Source of the DNA: JALOTE01 sp031422195 | Lineage (GTDB): Bacteria > Pseudomonadota > Alphaproteobacteria > Rhizobiales > Rhizobiaceae | NCBI GenBank assembly: GCA_031422195.1 | Contig: JANOPZ010000137.1 | Span: 1-58,826 of the forward strand | Reading direction: 5' to 3' | DNA length: 58,826 bases | Shown here: positions 16,075 to 24,397 of the stretch, piece by piece | Numbering within the stretch: the first letter of the stretch is position 1 | Layout of the letters: every line of letters begins with the position of its first letter | Notes under the pieces: generated by a model | The model's input: only the letters and a program-made list of their open reading frames with translations | Told to the model about the DNA's origin: nothing | Database searches by the model: none | Translations under genes and position numbers: made by a program

Positions 16075-17247
16075 TCAGTCGGCACTATCCTTGTTACCCT
16101 TGCGGAAAGGCGTGTGCTCCGCAAGCATTTCACCGACTTGGGCAATGTCTCGGCGCTCGCGCTCCAGATAGTTTGCGACGGCATCCCTGAGGCCTTGATG
16201 ACGGATGAAATGGGCGGAATGGGTAGTAACAGGTTCATAGCCGCGCGCTAACTTATGTTCGCCTTGCGCGCCTGCCTCAACGCGGGCAAGGCCGCGCGAC
16301 AAAGCAAAATCAATCGCCTGATAATAGCAGACCTCAAAGTGTAAAAATGGGTGGTTTTCAACCGCGCCCCAATGGCGACCGTAAAGCGCGTTAGCGCCAA
16401 TAAAATTGATAGCTCCAGCCACATAGCGCCCGTTGCGTTTGGCCATGATCAACAACACATCTGCCGCCATGGTTTCGGCAATCAGCGTGAAAAACGCTTT
16501 TGTCAAATAAGGTCGGCCCCATTTACGGTTGCCGGTGTCGACGTAGAATTGAAAGAAGGCGTCTAGTGCCTCAGAGGTGATTGCGCTGCCGGTCAGCCAT
16601 TCAATTGAAATGCCGTTCTCGAGCGCCTTTTCACGTTCTTTGCGCAAATCTTTACGTTTGCGAGATGCGAGGCTCGCAAGAAAGCCGGTAAAATCGCCAT
16701 AGCTGCGATCAATGAAATGAAATTGCTGGTCTGTACGGTGCAGCCAGCCCTGGCTTTCAAGCAAATCAACTTCATCGTGATTGGCAAAAGTCAAATGCAC
16801 CGACGATGACTTGGTTTCTACACAAAGGCTTCCAAGGCCTTGACCGAGAATCGCTTTTAGCTCTGGCGTTGCTGCTAATAAACGCGGCCCGGTCGCAGGC
16901 GTAAACGGCACAGTGGCTTGCAGTTTGGGGTAATAATCGCCCCCAGCGCGCGCATAGGCATCGGCCCAGCCGTGATCAAAAACATATTCGCCTTGGCTGT
17001 GACTTTTGGCGTAACACGGCACAGCGCCAATCAGTTTGCCGCTTGCATCCTGCATCCTCAAATGGCGCGGCGCCCAGCCGGTTTGGGTAATGGCGCTGCC
17101 GCTTCGTTCCATAGCTGATAAATAGGCATGGTTCATAAACGGGTTGTAGCCAGGTTCGCCGCGGTGGGTACCGGGCAAAGTTTCCCATTCGTCGCGGGTA
17201 AAGGCGGAAAAACCGGCAGCAGTTGTAATTTGAAATTCAGAAGACAT
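16075..17247 (-). CDS. FemAB/GNAT-like protein (DUF482, peptidogalycan synthesis-like)
   Basis: The product has 390 residues with the hallmarks of the DUF482 (PF04339) family, a double-GNAT fold related to FemAB aminoacyl transferases. The segments FTGFLASLASRKRKDLRKERE and GRHWGAVENHPFLHFEVCYYQ, and the C-terminal GAQGEHKLARGYEP, are conserved in this family. The biochemical role is unproven; transfer of an acyl or aminoacyl group is inferred from fold kinship only. It lies between the HIT and GDPD genes, an order I recall from other rhizobial genomes. Confidence 0.88.
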   Translation of the reverse strand: MSSEFQITTAAGFSAFTRDEWETLPGTHRGEPGYNPFMNHAYLSAMERSGSAITQTGWAPRHLRMQDASGKLIGAVPCYAKSHSQGEYVFDHGWADAYARAGGDYYPKLQATVPFTPATGPRLLAATPELKAILGQGLGSLCVETKSSSVHLTFANHDEVDLLESQGWLHRTDQQFHFIDRSYGDFTGFLASLASRKRKDLRKEREKALENGISIEWLTGSAITSEALDAFFQFYVDTGNRKWGRPYLTKAFFTLIAETMAADVLLIMAKRNGRYVAGAINFIGANALYGRHWGAVENHPFLHFEVCYYQAIDFALSRGLARVEAGAQGEHKLARGYEPVTTHSAHFIRHQGLRDAVANYLERERRDIAQVGEMLAEHTPFRKGNKDSAD

Positions 17248-17289
17248 GGGCCTTAAACTAGCGCCGGATTTGCAAGCGGCAATATGGGA

Positions 17290-17997
17290 TCAAGGCTGGA
17301 AGCCTTCAAATGTCATTTGATCGGCATGGGCGTTTGTCAGCGAAACACCATGCGGTTCACGCACTGTCCAAGTGATCACTGGCATTGCCAATTTTTCGCG
17401 GCAAAACGAAACAAATCGATTGGGCAGGTGATGCACATTATAGGAAACGAACGAAAGGTTTGCGCTGAGCATCGCGAAATGGTGTTCAAGATCGCTTGCC
17501 TTTGTCCCCTCAGCCGTAAGGCCAGCGAGCACAAAAGCAGCATCATATTGAAAGCGGCGAATGAGCCAGTGATCAAACGACATGATGGCAGCTTGGCCAG
17601 AATAATTTGCGAGTGCTTTTGCTACCGCCGCAACCAAACGTACATCGTTTTGATCATGGCCCTTCAGCTCAATTACAAGTGGTACGCGGCCATCAACCAA
17701 GTCTAAGGCTACAGCCAAAGTTGGGATATAATCGGCGGTGTTGCCAATGCGTAGCTTTCCAAGTTCAGTTGAAGTGCGTTCGATAATAGCGCCCGTTTCA
17801 GCCGTAAGGCGTTCAAGCGTCAAATCATGAAACACCATTGGCACGCCATCAGCGGATAAAACGACGTCGCATTCGATGGCGTAACCCGCACGTGCTGCCG
17901 CTTCAAAAGCAGGCAAGGTATTTTCAAACCGGGTTTGGTTCAAGTCGTGTAGGCCACGGTGCGCGATTGGCTGTGCTGTTAGCCAGTCCAAGTTCAT
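17290..17997 (-). CDS. Glycerophosphodiester phosphodiesterase family protein
   Basis: Likely cleaves glycerophosphodiesters to glycerol-3-phosphate and an alcohol. The product has 235 residues with a TIM-barrel GDPD pattern. HRGLHD near residue 13 holds the catalytic His, FENTLPAF holds the metal-binding Glu/Asn, ECDVVLSADGVPMVFHD holds the second His, and there is an ELKG motif. No signal peptide is apparent, so it is probably cytoplasmic. The start overlaps the ridA stop by four bases, so translation is coupled. Confidence 0.93.
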   Translation of the reverse strand: MNLDWLTAQPIAHRGLHDLNQTRFENTLPAFEAAARAGYAIECDVVLSADGVPMVFHDLTLERLTAETGAIIERTSTELGKLRIGNTADYIPTLAVALDLVDGRVPLVIELKGHDQNDVRLVAAVAKALANYSGQAAIMSFDHWLIRRFQYDAAFVLAGLTAEGTKASDLEHHFAMLSANLSFVSYNVHHLPNRFVSFCREKLAMPVITWTVREPHGVSLTNAHADQMTFEGFQP

Positions 17998-18473
17998 TTT
18001 AGTTCAAAGACGGCTTCGATTTCCACCGGCGCATTAAGGGGCAGGGAAGCCATGCCGACTGCCGAACGGGCGTGTGCGCCAACGTCATCTCCAAGCACTG
18101 CAAAAAGCAATTCAGAAGCACCGTTGGCAACAATATGCTGCTGTGTGAAATCGGCTGTTGAGGCGACAAACACCGTAATTTTCACCAGTTTCTTAATATT
18201 TTCCAGCCCGCCTGCTGCGGCATTGGCATGGGCGAGCACGTTCAGTGCACTCCACTTGGCAGCGTCTTGGCCATCTTCAATCGAAACATCATGGCCAAGC
18301 AAGCCGATTGAGGTGAGCTTGCCGCCTTTGAGTGGCAATTGACCGGAGGTATAAAGCATTTTGCCTGCGATCACGACGGGCACATATTTTGCAGCTGGCG
18401 CTGATGCAGCTGGCAATTCAAGTCCGAGCGCTACCAAACGTGCGGCAATGATTTCAGCTGTGTTGTCTGACAT
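17994..18473 (-). CDS. RidA (YjgF/YER057c/UK114) family protein
   Basis: RidA-type proteins hydrolyse reactive enamine/imine intermediates. The product has 159 residues, the longer form common in rhizobia. YTSGQLPL and the C-terminal ARSAVGMASLPLNAPVEIEAV carry the conserved features, including the Arg that binds the substrate carboxylate. An AAGGA site lies just upstream of the start on the minus strand. First gene of the ridA-GDPD-FemAB-HIT group and divergent from eipB. Confidence 0.92.
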   Translation of the reverse strand: MSDNTAEIIAARLVALGLELPAASAPAAKYVPVVIAGKMLYTSGQLPLKGGKLTSIGLLGHDVSIEDGQDAAKWSALNVLAHANAAAGGLENIKKLVKITVFVASTADFTQQHIVANGASELLFAVLGDDVGAHARSAVGMASLPLNAPVEIEAVFELK

Positions 18474-18593
18474 AATGCTTCCTTAAGCGTTGCACACGAA
18501 GATGCTTTTCAATCTGCCTCGCTTCTGCCATCACATTAGGCAATGTCAAGGCAAGCTATATTTGTTTGGTTTGAGCGCGAGGATATTTTGAGA

Positions 18594-19415
18594 ATGCTAA
18601 AATACTTTTTACCAGCTGTAATTTTTACGTTTTCAAGCGCAACAGCCACGTTTGCCAACTCAGTGTTCACGCCGCATCGCGCAGTTTATGACGTCAGACT
18701 TGACCGATCCACGGAACAGTCAGGCATTTCAGCCATGGATGGACGCTTGGTTTTTCAATTTGATGGTTCGGCCTGCGACGGTTACACCATGAATATGCGC
18801 TTTGTATTGCGCATGCAGTTACCGGAAAACTTGCGTGTCACCGACCAGCAGACCACCACTTTTGAAAGTGGTGATGGCAGCGAGTTCAACTTTGTTACCA
18901 AAACCTTTACAGACCAAAAATTGGACAAAGAGCTGCGCGGTTCAGCATCACGCGATGCTAAAGGCATAGCTGTTGATGTTGAAAAACCAGATCCCATGGA
19001 TGTGATGCTGGAACCCTCACAGTTTCCAACCATGCATTTGGCTGAACTGATCAAACGCGCAGAAGCTGGCGATTCGTTTTATGAAACGTCACTGTTTGAT
19101 GGCACCGATCAGGGCGACCGCTTGATGAAAACATCAGTGGTGATTGGTAAGAAAACCGCCAATGCTAAAGATGATGCCGAGCTGGTCAAAGCTGCGCCGC
19201 TGAAAGACCAGCAGTTTTGGCCTGTTACCATTGCGTATTTCGACCCTACGGAAGAAATCAGCGGCGAATCTGAGCCGCAATACCGCATTACATTTAAGCT
19301 CTATGACAATGGAATCACCCGCGATCTTGAAATGGATTACGGCGATTTTGCTCTGAAAGGCGCTATGACGGAATTGGATATGCTGCCTGCAGCAGCGGAG
19401 TGTAAGGCGGAGTAG
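18594..19415 (+). CDS. eipB: EipB-family periplasmic envelope integrity protein (DUF1849)
   Basis: Resembles the Brucella EipB/DUF1849 family, periplasmic beta-rich proteins needed for envelope integrity. With the start at 18594 (GCGAGGA site ahead), the product has 273 residues. The signal peptide (MLKYFLPAVIFTFSSATATFA) precedes HRAVYDVRLDRS. The two cysteines expected to form the family disulfide are present, one in GSACDGY (Cys61) and one four residues from the end (Cys270). GRLVFQFDGS and TTFESGDG are further conserved pieces. An upstream in-frame ATG at 18543 would disrupt the signal peptide. Family assignment is from memory of its motifs. Confidence 0.88.
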   Translation: MLKYFLPAVIFTFSSATATFANSVFTPHRAVYDVRLDRSTEQSGISAMDGRLVFQFDGSACDGYTMNMRFVLRMQLPENLRVTDQQTTTFESGDGSEFNFVTKTFTDQKLDKELRGSASRDAKGIAVDVEKPDPMDVMLEPSQFPTMHLAELIKRAEAGDSFYETSLFDGTDQGDRLMKTSVVIGKKTANAKDDAELVKAAPLKDQQFWPVTIAYFDPTEEISGESEPQYRITFKLYDNGITRDLEMDYGDFALKGAMTELDMLPAAAECKAE

Positions 19416-19435
19416 ACTTTGCCCTGCTGGCCACC

Positions 19436-19464
19436 CTTGCAATTGCACATTACTTCGTCTAACC
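19436..19464 (+). promoter_or_regulatory. Putative promoter for rpsB-tsf
   Basis: CTTGCA (19436-19441), 17 bases, then CTAACC (19459-19464). It closely parallels the putative rpsM promoter (CTTGAC-N17-CTAACG). It would give an rpsB leader of about 105 bases. Confidence 0.4.
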
Positions 19465-19467
19465 GCA

Positions 19468-19540
19468 CCCTTATCCCACACACGGGGATAGGTTAAGCCG
19501 CAATTCAGCGGATAACCACCGGTGGCAGCGCAAGCTGCCT
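19468..19540 (+). other. Structured rpsB leader
   Basis: Between the putative promoter and rpsB lie two inverted repeats: TATCCC with GGGATA around 19472-19490, and GGCAGC-GCAA-GCTGCC, a 6-bp stem with a GNRA-type tetraloop, near 19524-19539. Its position just ahead of rpsB fits an autoregulatory S2 leader, but I cannot match it to a known family by eye. Confidence 0.35.
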
Positions 19541-19576
19541 GACCCCGTGGAGGCAAACCGGAAAAGGACTACAATC

Positions 19577-20335
19577 ATGGCATTGCCAGATTTTTCAATG
19601 CGCGAGCTGTTAGAAGCCGGCGTTCACTTTGGCCACCAAACGCACCGTTGGAACCCTAAAATGTCGCCGTACATTTTTGGTACCCGTAATAACATTCATA
19701 TTCTTGATCTCAGCCAAACTGTACCTTTGCTGAATCAGGCTTTGAAAAAGATCTCTGACACTGTTGCTTCAGGCGGTCGTGTTTTGTTTGTTGGCACAAA
19801 ACGTCAGGCATCAGATTTGATTGCAGACGCCGCAAACCGTTCAGCCCAGTACTATGTCAATGCGCGCTGGCTTGGCGGCATGCTGACCAATTGGCAGACA
19901 ATTTCAAAATCCATCAAGCGTTTGCGTGAATTGGACGAGTTGTTGAGCAATAGCGCACAGGGATTCACCAAAAAAGAGCGCCTCAACCTTGACCGTGAAA
20001 AGGGTAAGCTTGAGCGCGCTTTGGGTGGCATCAAGAACATGGGTTCAACCCCTGATTTGATGGTGATCATCGATACCAACAAAGAAGCCATCGCAATTGA
20101 AGAAGCCAAGCGGCTCGGCATTCCGGTTGTGGCTTTGTTGGACACCAATTGTGATCCGGACAAAATCGATTTCCCAATTCCTGGAAATGATGATGCTGCA
20201 CGTGCGATTTCGCTGTATTGCGACCTGTTCGCTAAAGCTGTGATTGATGGCATTGAGCGCCAGCAGGGCCGTATGGGCGTTGATACAGGTGCAGCTGTTG
20301 AAGCACCGGTAGAAGCCGCTCTCGCGGACGCTTAA
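19577..20335 (+). CDS. rpsB: 30S ribosomal protein S2
   Basis: S2 is a late-assembling 30S protein needed with S1 for mRNA binding. The start at 19577 gives 252 residues beginning MALPDFSMRELLEAGVHFGHQTHRWNPKM; an earlier in-frame ATG at 19547 lies in the leader. AGGACTACAATC precedes the start. FVGTKRQASDLI, RWLGGMLTNWQTI and DTNCDPDKIDFPIPGNDDA are diagnostic. It forms the usual pair with tsf. Confidence 0.98.
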   Translation: MALPDFSMRELLEAGVHFGHQTHRWNPKMSPYIFGTRNNIHILDLSQTVPLLNQALKKISDTVASGGRVLFVGTKRQASDLIADAANRSAQYYVNARWLGGMLTNWQTISKSIKRLRELDELLSNSAQGFTKKERLNLDREKGKLERALGGIKNMGSTPDLMVIIDTNKEAIAIEEAKRLGIPVVALLDTNCDPDKIDFPIPGNDDAARAISLYCDLFAKAVIDGIERQQGRMGVDTGAAVEAPVEAALADA

Positions 20336-20364
20336 CCGTTGCGCAATTTGTAAAAATTACTGCG

Positions 20365-20385
20365 TGCCGGGCTCAAAGCCCGGCA
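20365..20385 (+). terminator. Hairpin between rpsB and tsf
   Basis: Perfect 9-bp arms TGCCGGGCT (20365-20373) and AGCCCGGCA (20377-20385) with a CAA triloop, followed by TTGCCGTTT. An attenuating terminator in this position is common and lowers tsf relative to rpsB. Confidence 0.65.
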
Positions 20386-20464
20386 TTGCCGTTTAATGAA
20401 CCGGTTCAAGTTTCGATTGTCGAAAATTGGACCTGACCTCAAACACAAACGCAAGAGAGACAAA

Positions 20465-21397
20465 ATGTCGATTTCTGCTGCTGACGTTAAAAAACTGCGC
20501 GACATGTCAGGCGCAGGCATGATGGATTGCAAAAATGCGCTTTCCGAAAACAATGGTGACATGGAAGCGTCGCTTGACTGGCTGCGCAAAAAAGGCATTT
20601 CCAAAGCAGACAAAAAAGCCGGACGCACCGCTGCTGAGGGGCTGATCGGGCTTGCTCATGAGGGCAATATGGCCGTTGTTGTGGAAGTTAACTCTGAGAC
20701 AGACTTCGTTGCACGCAACGAAGGCTTTCAGGGTATGGTGACATCTATTGCATCATCTGCAATGCCAACCGATGGCACAACTGAAGCTGTTGCGCACGCG
20801 CCGGTTTTGGGCACTGGTAAAAACGTAACTGAGCTGGTCCGCGACGCAATCGCAACCATTGGCGAAAATATGAGTTTTCGGCGTTCGGCCAAACTTGTCG
20901 CTCATCCAGGCGTAGTTGCAACCTATATGCACAACGCGGTTTCGGCTGATATTCAAAATCTCGGCAAAATCGGGGTTCTTGTGTGCATTGAGACCGCTGG
21001 TAACGAGGATGCAGCACGCGCCTTTGGCCGCCAAGTTGCTATGCATGTGGCCGCCACCAACCCAGCCGGGCTAACACCAGACGATATCCCGCAGGAAGTT
21101 GCCGATCGTGAGCGCGCAATTTTTGCTGATCAAGCCCGCCAATCGGGCAAACCAGAAGCGATCATTGAGAAAATGGTCGAAGGCCGTATGCGCAAATTCT
21201 ATGAGGAAGTTGCCTTGGTAAAACAGGCATTCGTTATCAACCCGGATTTGACAGTTGAGCAAGCATTAAAAGAAGCCGAAGCGAAAATTGGTGCACCAGC
21301 TAAAATCACCGGTTTTGTGCGCATGGCGCTTGGCGAAGGCATCGAAAAAGAAGAAGTTGATTTTGCCGCTGAAGTTGCTGCTGCCGTTCGCGGATGA
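20465..21397 (+). CDS. tsf: Elongation factor Ts
   Basis: Nucleotide exchange factor for EF-Tu. The start at 20465, preceded by AAGAGAGAC, gives 310 residues beginning MSISAADVKKLRDMSGAGMMDCKNAL, the UBA-like N-terminal module. NSETDFVARNEGFQ holds the TDFV motif that contacts EF-Tu, and the two core subdomains follow. An in-frame ATG at 20396 is far from a binding site. Confidence 0.98.
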   Translation: MSISAADVKKLRDMSGAGMMDCKNALSENNGDMEASLDWLRKKGISKADKKAGRTAAEGLIGLAHEGNMAVVVEVNSETDFVARNEGFQGMVTSIASSAMPTDGTTEAVAHAPVLGTGKNVTELVRDAIATIGENMSFRRSAKLVAHPGVVATYMHNAVSADIQNLGKIGVLVCIETAGNEDAARAFGRQVAMHVAATNPAGLTPDDIPQEVADRERAIFADQARQSGKPEAIIEKMVEGRMRKFYEEVALVKQAFVINPDLTVEQALKEAEAKIGAPAKITGFVRMALGEGIEKEEVDFAAEVAAAVRG

Positions 21398-21420
21398 TCG
21401 GTTTCCAATTTGAGTTGAAT

Positions 21421-21455
21421 AGGGGCATCGCGTGACAACGCGGTGCCCTTGTTGT
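21421..21455 (+). terminator. Terminator after tsf
   Basis: A 12-bp stem, AGGGGCATCGCG (21421-21432) with CGCGGTGCCCTT (21439-21450), including two G-U pairs and a TGACAA loop, followed by GTTGT. It lies 23 bases after the tsf stop and before pyrH. Confidence 0.65.
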
Positions 21456-21502
21456 ATCGGGCATTCTAGCGGTATTAAAAGCGATTCAGTGTTGAGTTTC
21501 CC

Positions 21503-22228
21503 ATGCAATCTAAACCAATTTTCAAGCGCATTCTGTTAAAGGCCTCGGGCGAAGCCCTGATGGGCAATCAAGGCTTTGGCATCGATGTCGATGTTGCAGA
21601 TCGCATTGCAGGCGATATTGCCGCTGCTCGCGCGATGGGTGTGGAGGTTGGCGTTGTAATTGGCGGCGGCAATATTTTCCGCGGTGTTGCTGTAGCATCG
21701 CGCGGCGGTGATCGTGTGACCGGTGATCATATGGGTATGCTGGCAACTGTGATTAATTCGCTTGCGCTTCGCACCGCGCTGGAAAAACGCGGTATTGAAA
21801 CGCGCGTGTTGTCGGCAATTGCTATGCCACAAATTTGCGAAGCTTTCAGCCAACAAAAATCAATGTCTTATATGGCTGACGGTAAAGTGGTGATCTTCGC
21901 AGGCGGCACAGGTAATCCGTATTTTACAACCGATACCGCTGCCGCTTTGCGTGCTGCTGAACTAAACGCCGATGCCTTGTTTAAGGCCACGCAAGTTGAC
22001 GGTATTTATGATTCAGACCCAAAGAAGAACCCCGATGCTTTGCGTTTTGAGAACATTACACATGACGAGCTCTTAAAGCGCGGGCTAGCAGTTATGGACA
22101 CTGCCGCTGTGGCGATTGCACGCGAGAATAAGATACCGATAGTGGTCTATTCGATACATGAGGCGAATGGATTGACAGAAATTTTGGCGGGCCGTGGCCG
22201 TGCCACCCACGTTAGAGATGCCGGTTAA
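21503..22228 (+). CDS. pyrH: Uridylate kinase
   Basis: Phosphorylates UMP to UDP; hexameric cytoplasmic enzyme of the amino-acid-kinase fold. The product has 241 residues. KASGEALMG is the N-terminal phosphate-binding loop, IGGGNIFRG the nucleotide-binding loop, and AGGTGNPYFTTDTAAALRA the UMP-binding region. The Shine-Dalgarno sequence is weak. It is followed by frr in the standard order. Confidence 0.97.
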   Translation: MQSKPIFKRILLKASGEALMGNQGFGIDVDVADRIAGDIAAARAMGVEVGVVIGGGNIFRGVAVASRGGDRVTGDHMGMLATVINSLALRTALEKRGIETRVLSAIAMPQICEAFSQQKSMSYMADGKVVIFAGGTGNPYFTTDTAAALRAAELNADALFKATQVDGIYDSDPKKNPDALRFENITHDELLKRGLAVMDTAAVAIARENKIPIVVYSIHEANGLTEILAGRGRATHVRDAG

Positions 22229-22254
22229 AGCCAAACAAAAGAAAGTTTAGAAAA

Positions 22255-22815
22255 ATGCCCGATGGTATTGATTTTAAGGACCTTCAGCGCCGCATGGATG
22301 GCGCTATTTCCTCATTTCGCACTGACTTGGCCTCGCTTCGCACAGGTCGCGCCTCCGCCAATTTGCTGGATGCAATCAATGTCAATGCTTATGGCTCCAG
22401 CATGCCGATCAACCAGTGCGCTACTGTGACAGCGCCTGAACCGCGTATGCTTCTGGTACAGGTTTGGGACCGTGGTTTGGCTGGCGCAGTTGACCGTGCC
22501 ATTCGCGAATCAGGTCTCGGATTAAATCCGATAACGGAGGGCGCTTCCATGCGCATTCCATTGCCGGAGCTTAATCAAGAACGCCGCAAAAGTATGGTCA
22601 AATTGGCTCATACTTATGCGGAAAGCGCCCGGGTTTCGGCCCGTCATGTTCGCCGCGACGCAAATGACGCTTTGAAGAAAGCTGAAAAAGACCATGTGAT
22701 TAGCGAAGATGAGTGCCGCAAACAAACCGAGCGTGTTCAAAAGATCACGGACCAGATCATCGTCGATATCGACAAGATGATGCATGATAAAGAAATTGAA
22801 GTTATGCAGGTTTGA
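22255..22815 (+). CDS. frr: Ribosome recycling factor
   Basis: Splits post-termination ribosomes together with EF-G. The product has 186 residues. The helical bundle ends with ARVSARHVRRDANDALKKAEKDH, and LRTGRASANLLDAINVNAYGS is the conserved hinge region. It starts 26 bases after pyrH, and uppS follows 30 bases later. Confidence 0.98.
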   Translation: MPDGIDFKDLQRRMDGAISSFRTDLASLRTGRASANLLDAINVNAYGSSMPINQCATVTAPEPRMLLVQVWDRGLAGAVDRAIRESGLGLNPITEGASMRIPLPELNQERRKSMVKLAHTYAESARVSARHVRRDANDALKKAEKDHVISEDECRKQTERVQKITDQIIVDIDKMMHDKEIEVMQV

Positions 22816-22845
22816 TTCGCCGATGTTATCCTGGGCAATTCACAA

Positions 22846-23586
22846 ATGAACATGATGGGCGATAAAATGCGGGCTCCCCGGCATGTCGCTATTGTTATGG
22901 ATGGCAATGGGCGCTGGGCCACTGCGCGCGGTCTGCCACGCTTCGAAGGCCACCGCCGCGGCGTGGAAGCATTGCGTCGCGCTGTCAAAATTGCCTGCGA
23001 AATAGGGATCGACGTTCTAACGGTTTATGCGTTCTCCTCTGAGAACTGGAAGCGCCCGGCCCTTGAGATTTCTGAACTTATGGGTTTGCTCAAACTATTT
23101 GTGCGCCGCGATCTTACAGAATTGCATAAAAATGGTGTCAGAGTGCGCGCTATCGGCGAGAGAGTTAGGCTTGCGCCAGATTTGCGTGCGCTTATTGAAG
23201 AAGCGGAAGACTTAACGCAAAGCAATTCTAATTTAACGCTTGTCGTTGCGTTTAATTATGGCTCGCGCGACGAAATCGTTCGTGCTGTACAAAAGTTGGC
23301 GCAAAAAATAAAAGACGGCGATATTGAGCCTGAAACGCTTACCGAGCAGCACTTGGCAGCCTATCTCGATCTGCCAGACCTGCCTGAGCCTGATTTGATT
23401 ATTCGCACCAGCGGAGAACAAAGGCTTTCAAATTTTCTGTTGTGGCAATCAGCATACAGCGAATTCGTTTTTCTACCCGTATTATGGCCTGATTTTGATC
23501 GCGCCCATTTTGATCAGGCACTCGCAATGTATGCGAGCCGTGAACGGCGGTTTGGTGGTGCAATACCGATTGAAGTTGCGAGTTAA
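22846..23586 (+). CDS. uppS: Undecaprenyl diphosphate synthase
   Basis: Cis-prenyltransferase that makes the C55 lipid carrier for peptidoglycan and O-antigen. The product has 246 residues if the first ATG is used; ATGs at 22852, 22855 and 22867 are also possible, and no start has a good ribosome binding site. IVMDGNGRWA holds the catalytic Asp (residue 19), and IRTSGEQRLSNFLLWQSAYSE is the conserved region V. The stop overlaps the cdsA start (TAATG). Confidence 0.97.
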   Translation: MNMMGDKMRAPRHVAIVMDGNGRWATARGLPRFEGHRRGVEALRRAVKIACEIGIDVLTVYAFSSENWKRPALEISELMGLLKLFVRRDLTELHKNGVRVRAIGERVRLAPDLRALIEEAEDLTQSNSNLTLVVAFNYGSRDEIVRAVQKLAQKIKDGDIEPETLTEQHLAAYLDLPDLPEPDLIIRTSGEQRLSNFLLWQSAYSEFVFLPVLWPDFDRAHFDQALAMYASRERRFGGAIPIEVAS

Positions 23587-24380
23587 TGGCGACCGCTTCA
23601 AAAAACGTAGAGCTGCGGATGCGAATTGTCTCAGCTTTGGTTTTAGCAGTTGTTGCATTTGGCGAAGTCTGGGCCGGTGGCGGGCTTTTTTCTGTTTTCG
23701 TTTCGGCTGTTGCGCTGATTGTTTTCTTGGAATGGACCGCAATAATTGGCCTTTCAGCCTTTGCCAAGGCACGCTTAAGCGCAATTGTATTGATGATCGT
23801 GCCTTTGGCAACGCTCATTTTATTGGGAGTTAGAGCTTCATTGGCCGCCCTATTGGTTTGCGCACTTGCGGCCTATTTTTTCACTGTTTCCACAACAAAA
23901 GGAACGGCAAACTGGACAGCGGGTGCGGTGCTTTATTGTGGGCTGGCAGCAATTTCGTTGGTTAGCCTGCGATCAGATGAGCAAGGCATCTCATTGATAT
24001 TGCTGTTATTTGCCATCGTTTGGGGCACAGATATAGGTGCCTATTTTGTTGGTCGTAAACTCGGTGGCACAAAATTGGCGCCCAAAATATCCCCTGGTAA
24101 AACCCGGTCCGGCGCTGTTGGCGGCTTGGTCATTGCGATGGGTTGTGCGGCAATCTTGGCTGCCGCAACCGGTGTTTTAGACCCGTTTGTTGCTTTATTG
24201 CTTGCCAGTGTGATCAGCATCGTAAGTCAAGCGGGAGATCTGTTCGAGTCTTATATAAAACGCAACTTTGGCGTTAAAGACTCAGGCACTATCATGCCCG
24301 GTCATGGTGGACTATTTGACCGCGTGGATGGCCTTATGCCCGCCGCGATTGCCATGTTTGTCATTTTTAATTTTCTCTGA
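23586..24380 (+). CDS. cdsA: Phosphatidate cytidylyltransferase
   Basis: Inner-membrane enzyme making CDP-diacylglycerol, the precursor of all phospholipids including that used by the phosphatidylcholine synthase at 53991. The product has 264 residues with several hydrophobic segments. The C-terminal signature DLFESYIKRNFGVKDSG followed by IMPGHGGLFDRVDGLM is intact, as is WGTDIGAYFVGRKLGG. The expected next gene, dxr, is missing; rseP follows after 17 bases. Confidence 0.97.
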   Translation: MATASKNVELRMRIVSALVLAVVAFGEVWAGGGLFSVFVSAVALIVFLEWTAIIGLSAFAKARLSAIVLMIVPLATLILLGVRASLAALLVCALAAYFFTVSTTKGTANWTAGAVLYCGLAAISLVSLRSDEQGISLILLLFAIVWGTDIGAYFVGRKLGGTKLAPKISPGKTRSGAVGGLVIAMGCAAILAAATGVLDPFVALLLASVISIVSQAGDLFESYIKRNFGVKDSGTIMPGHGGLFDRVDGLMPAAIAMFVIFNFL

Positions 24381-24397
24381 CCGGATATGCGAATACT

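Noticed and set aside
18854..18873. 9-bp inverted repeat (CACCACTTT-type arms) in eipB
   Set aside because: Lies within a conserved coding segment (TTFESGDG) and has a two-base centre; probably codon coincidence.
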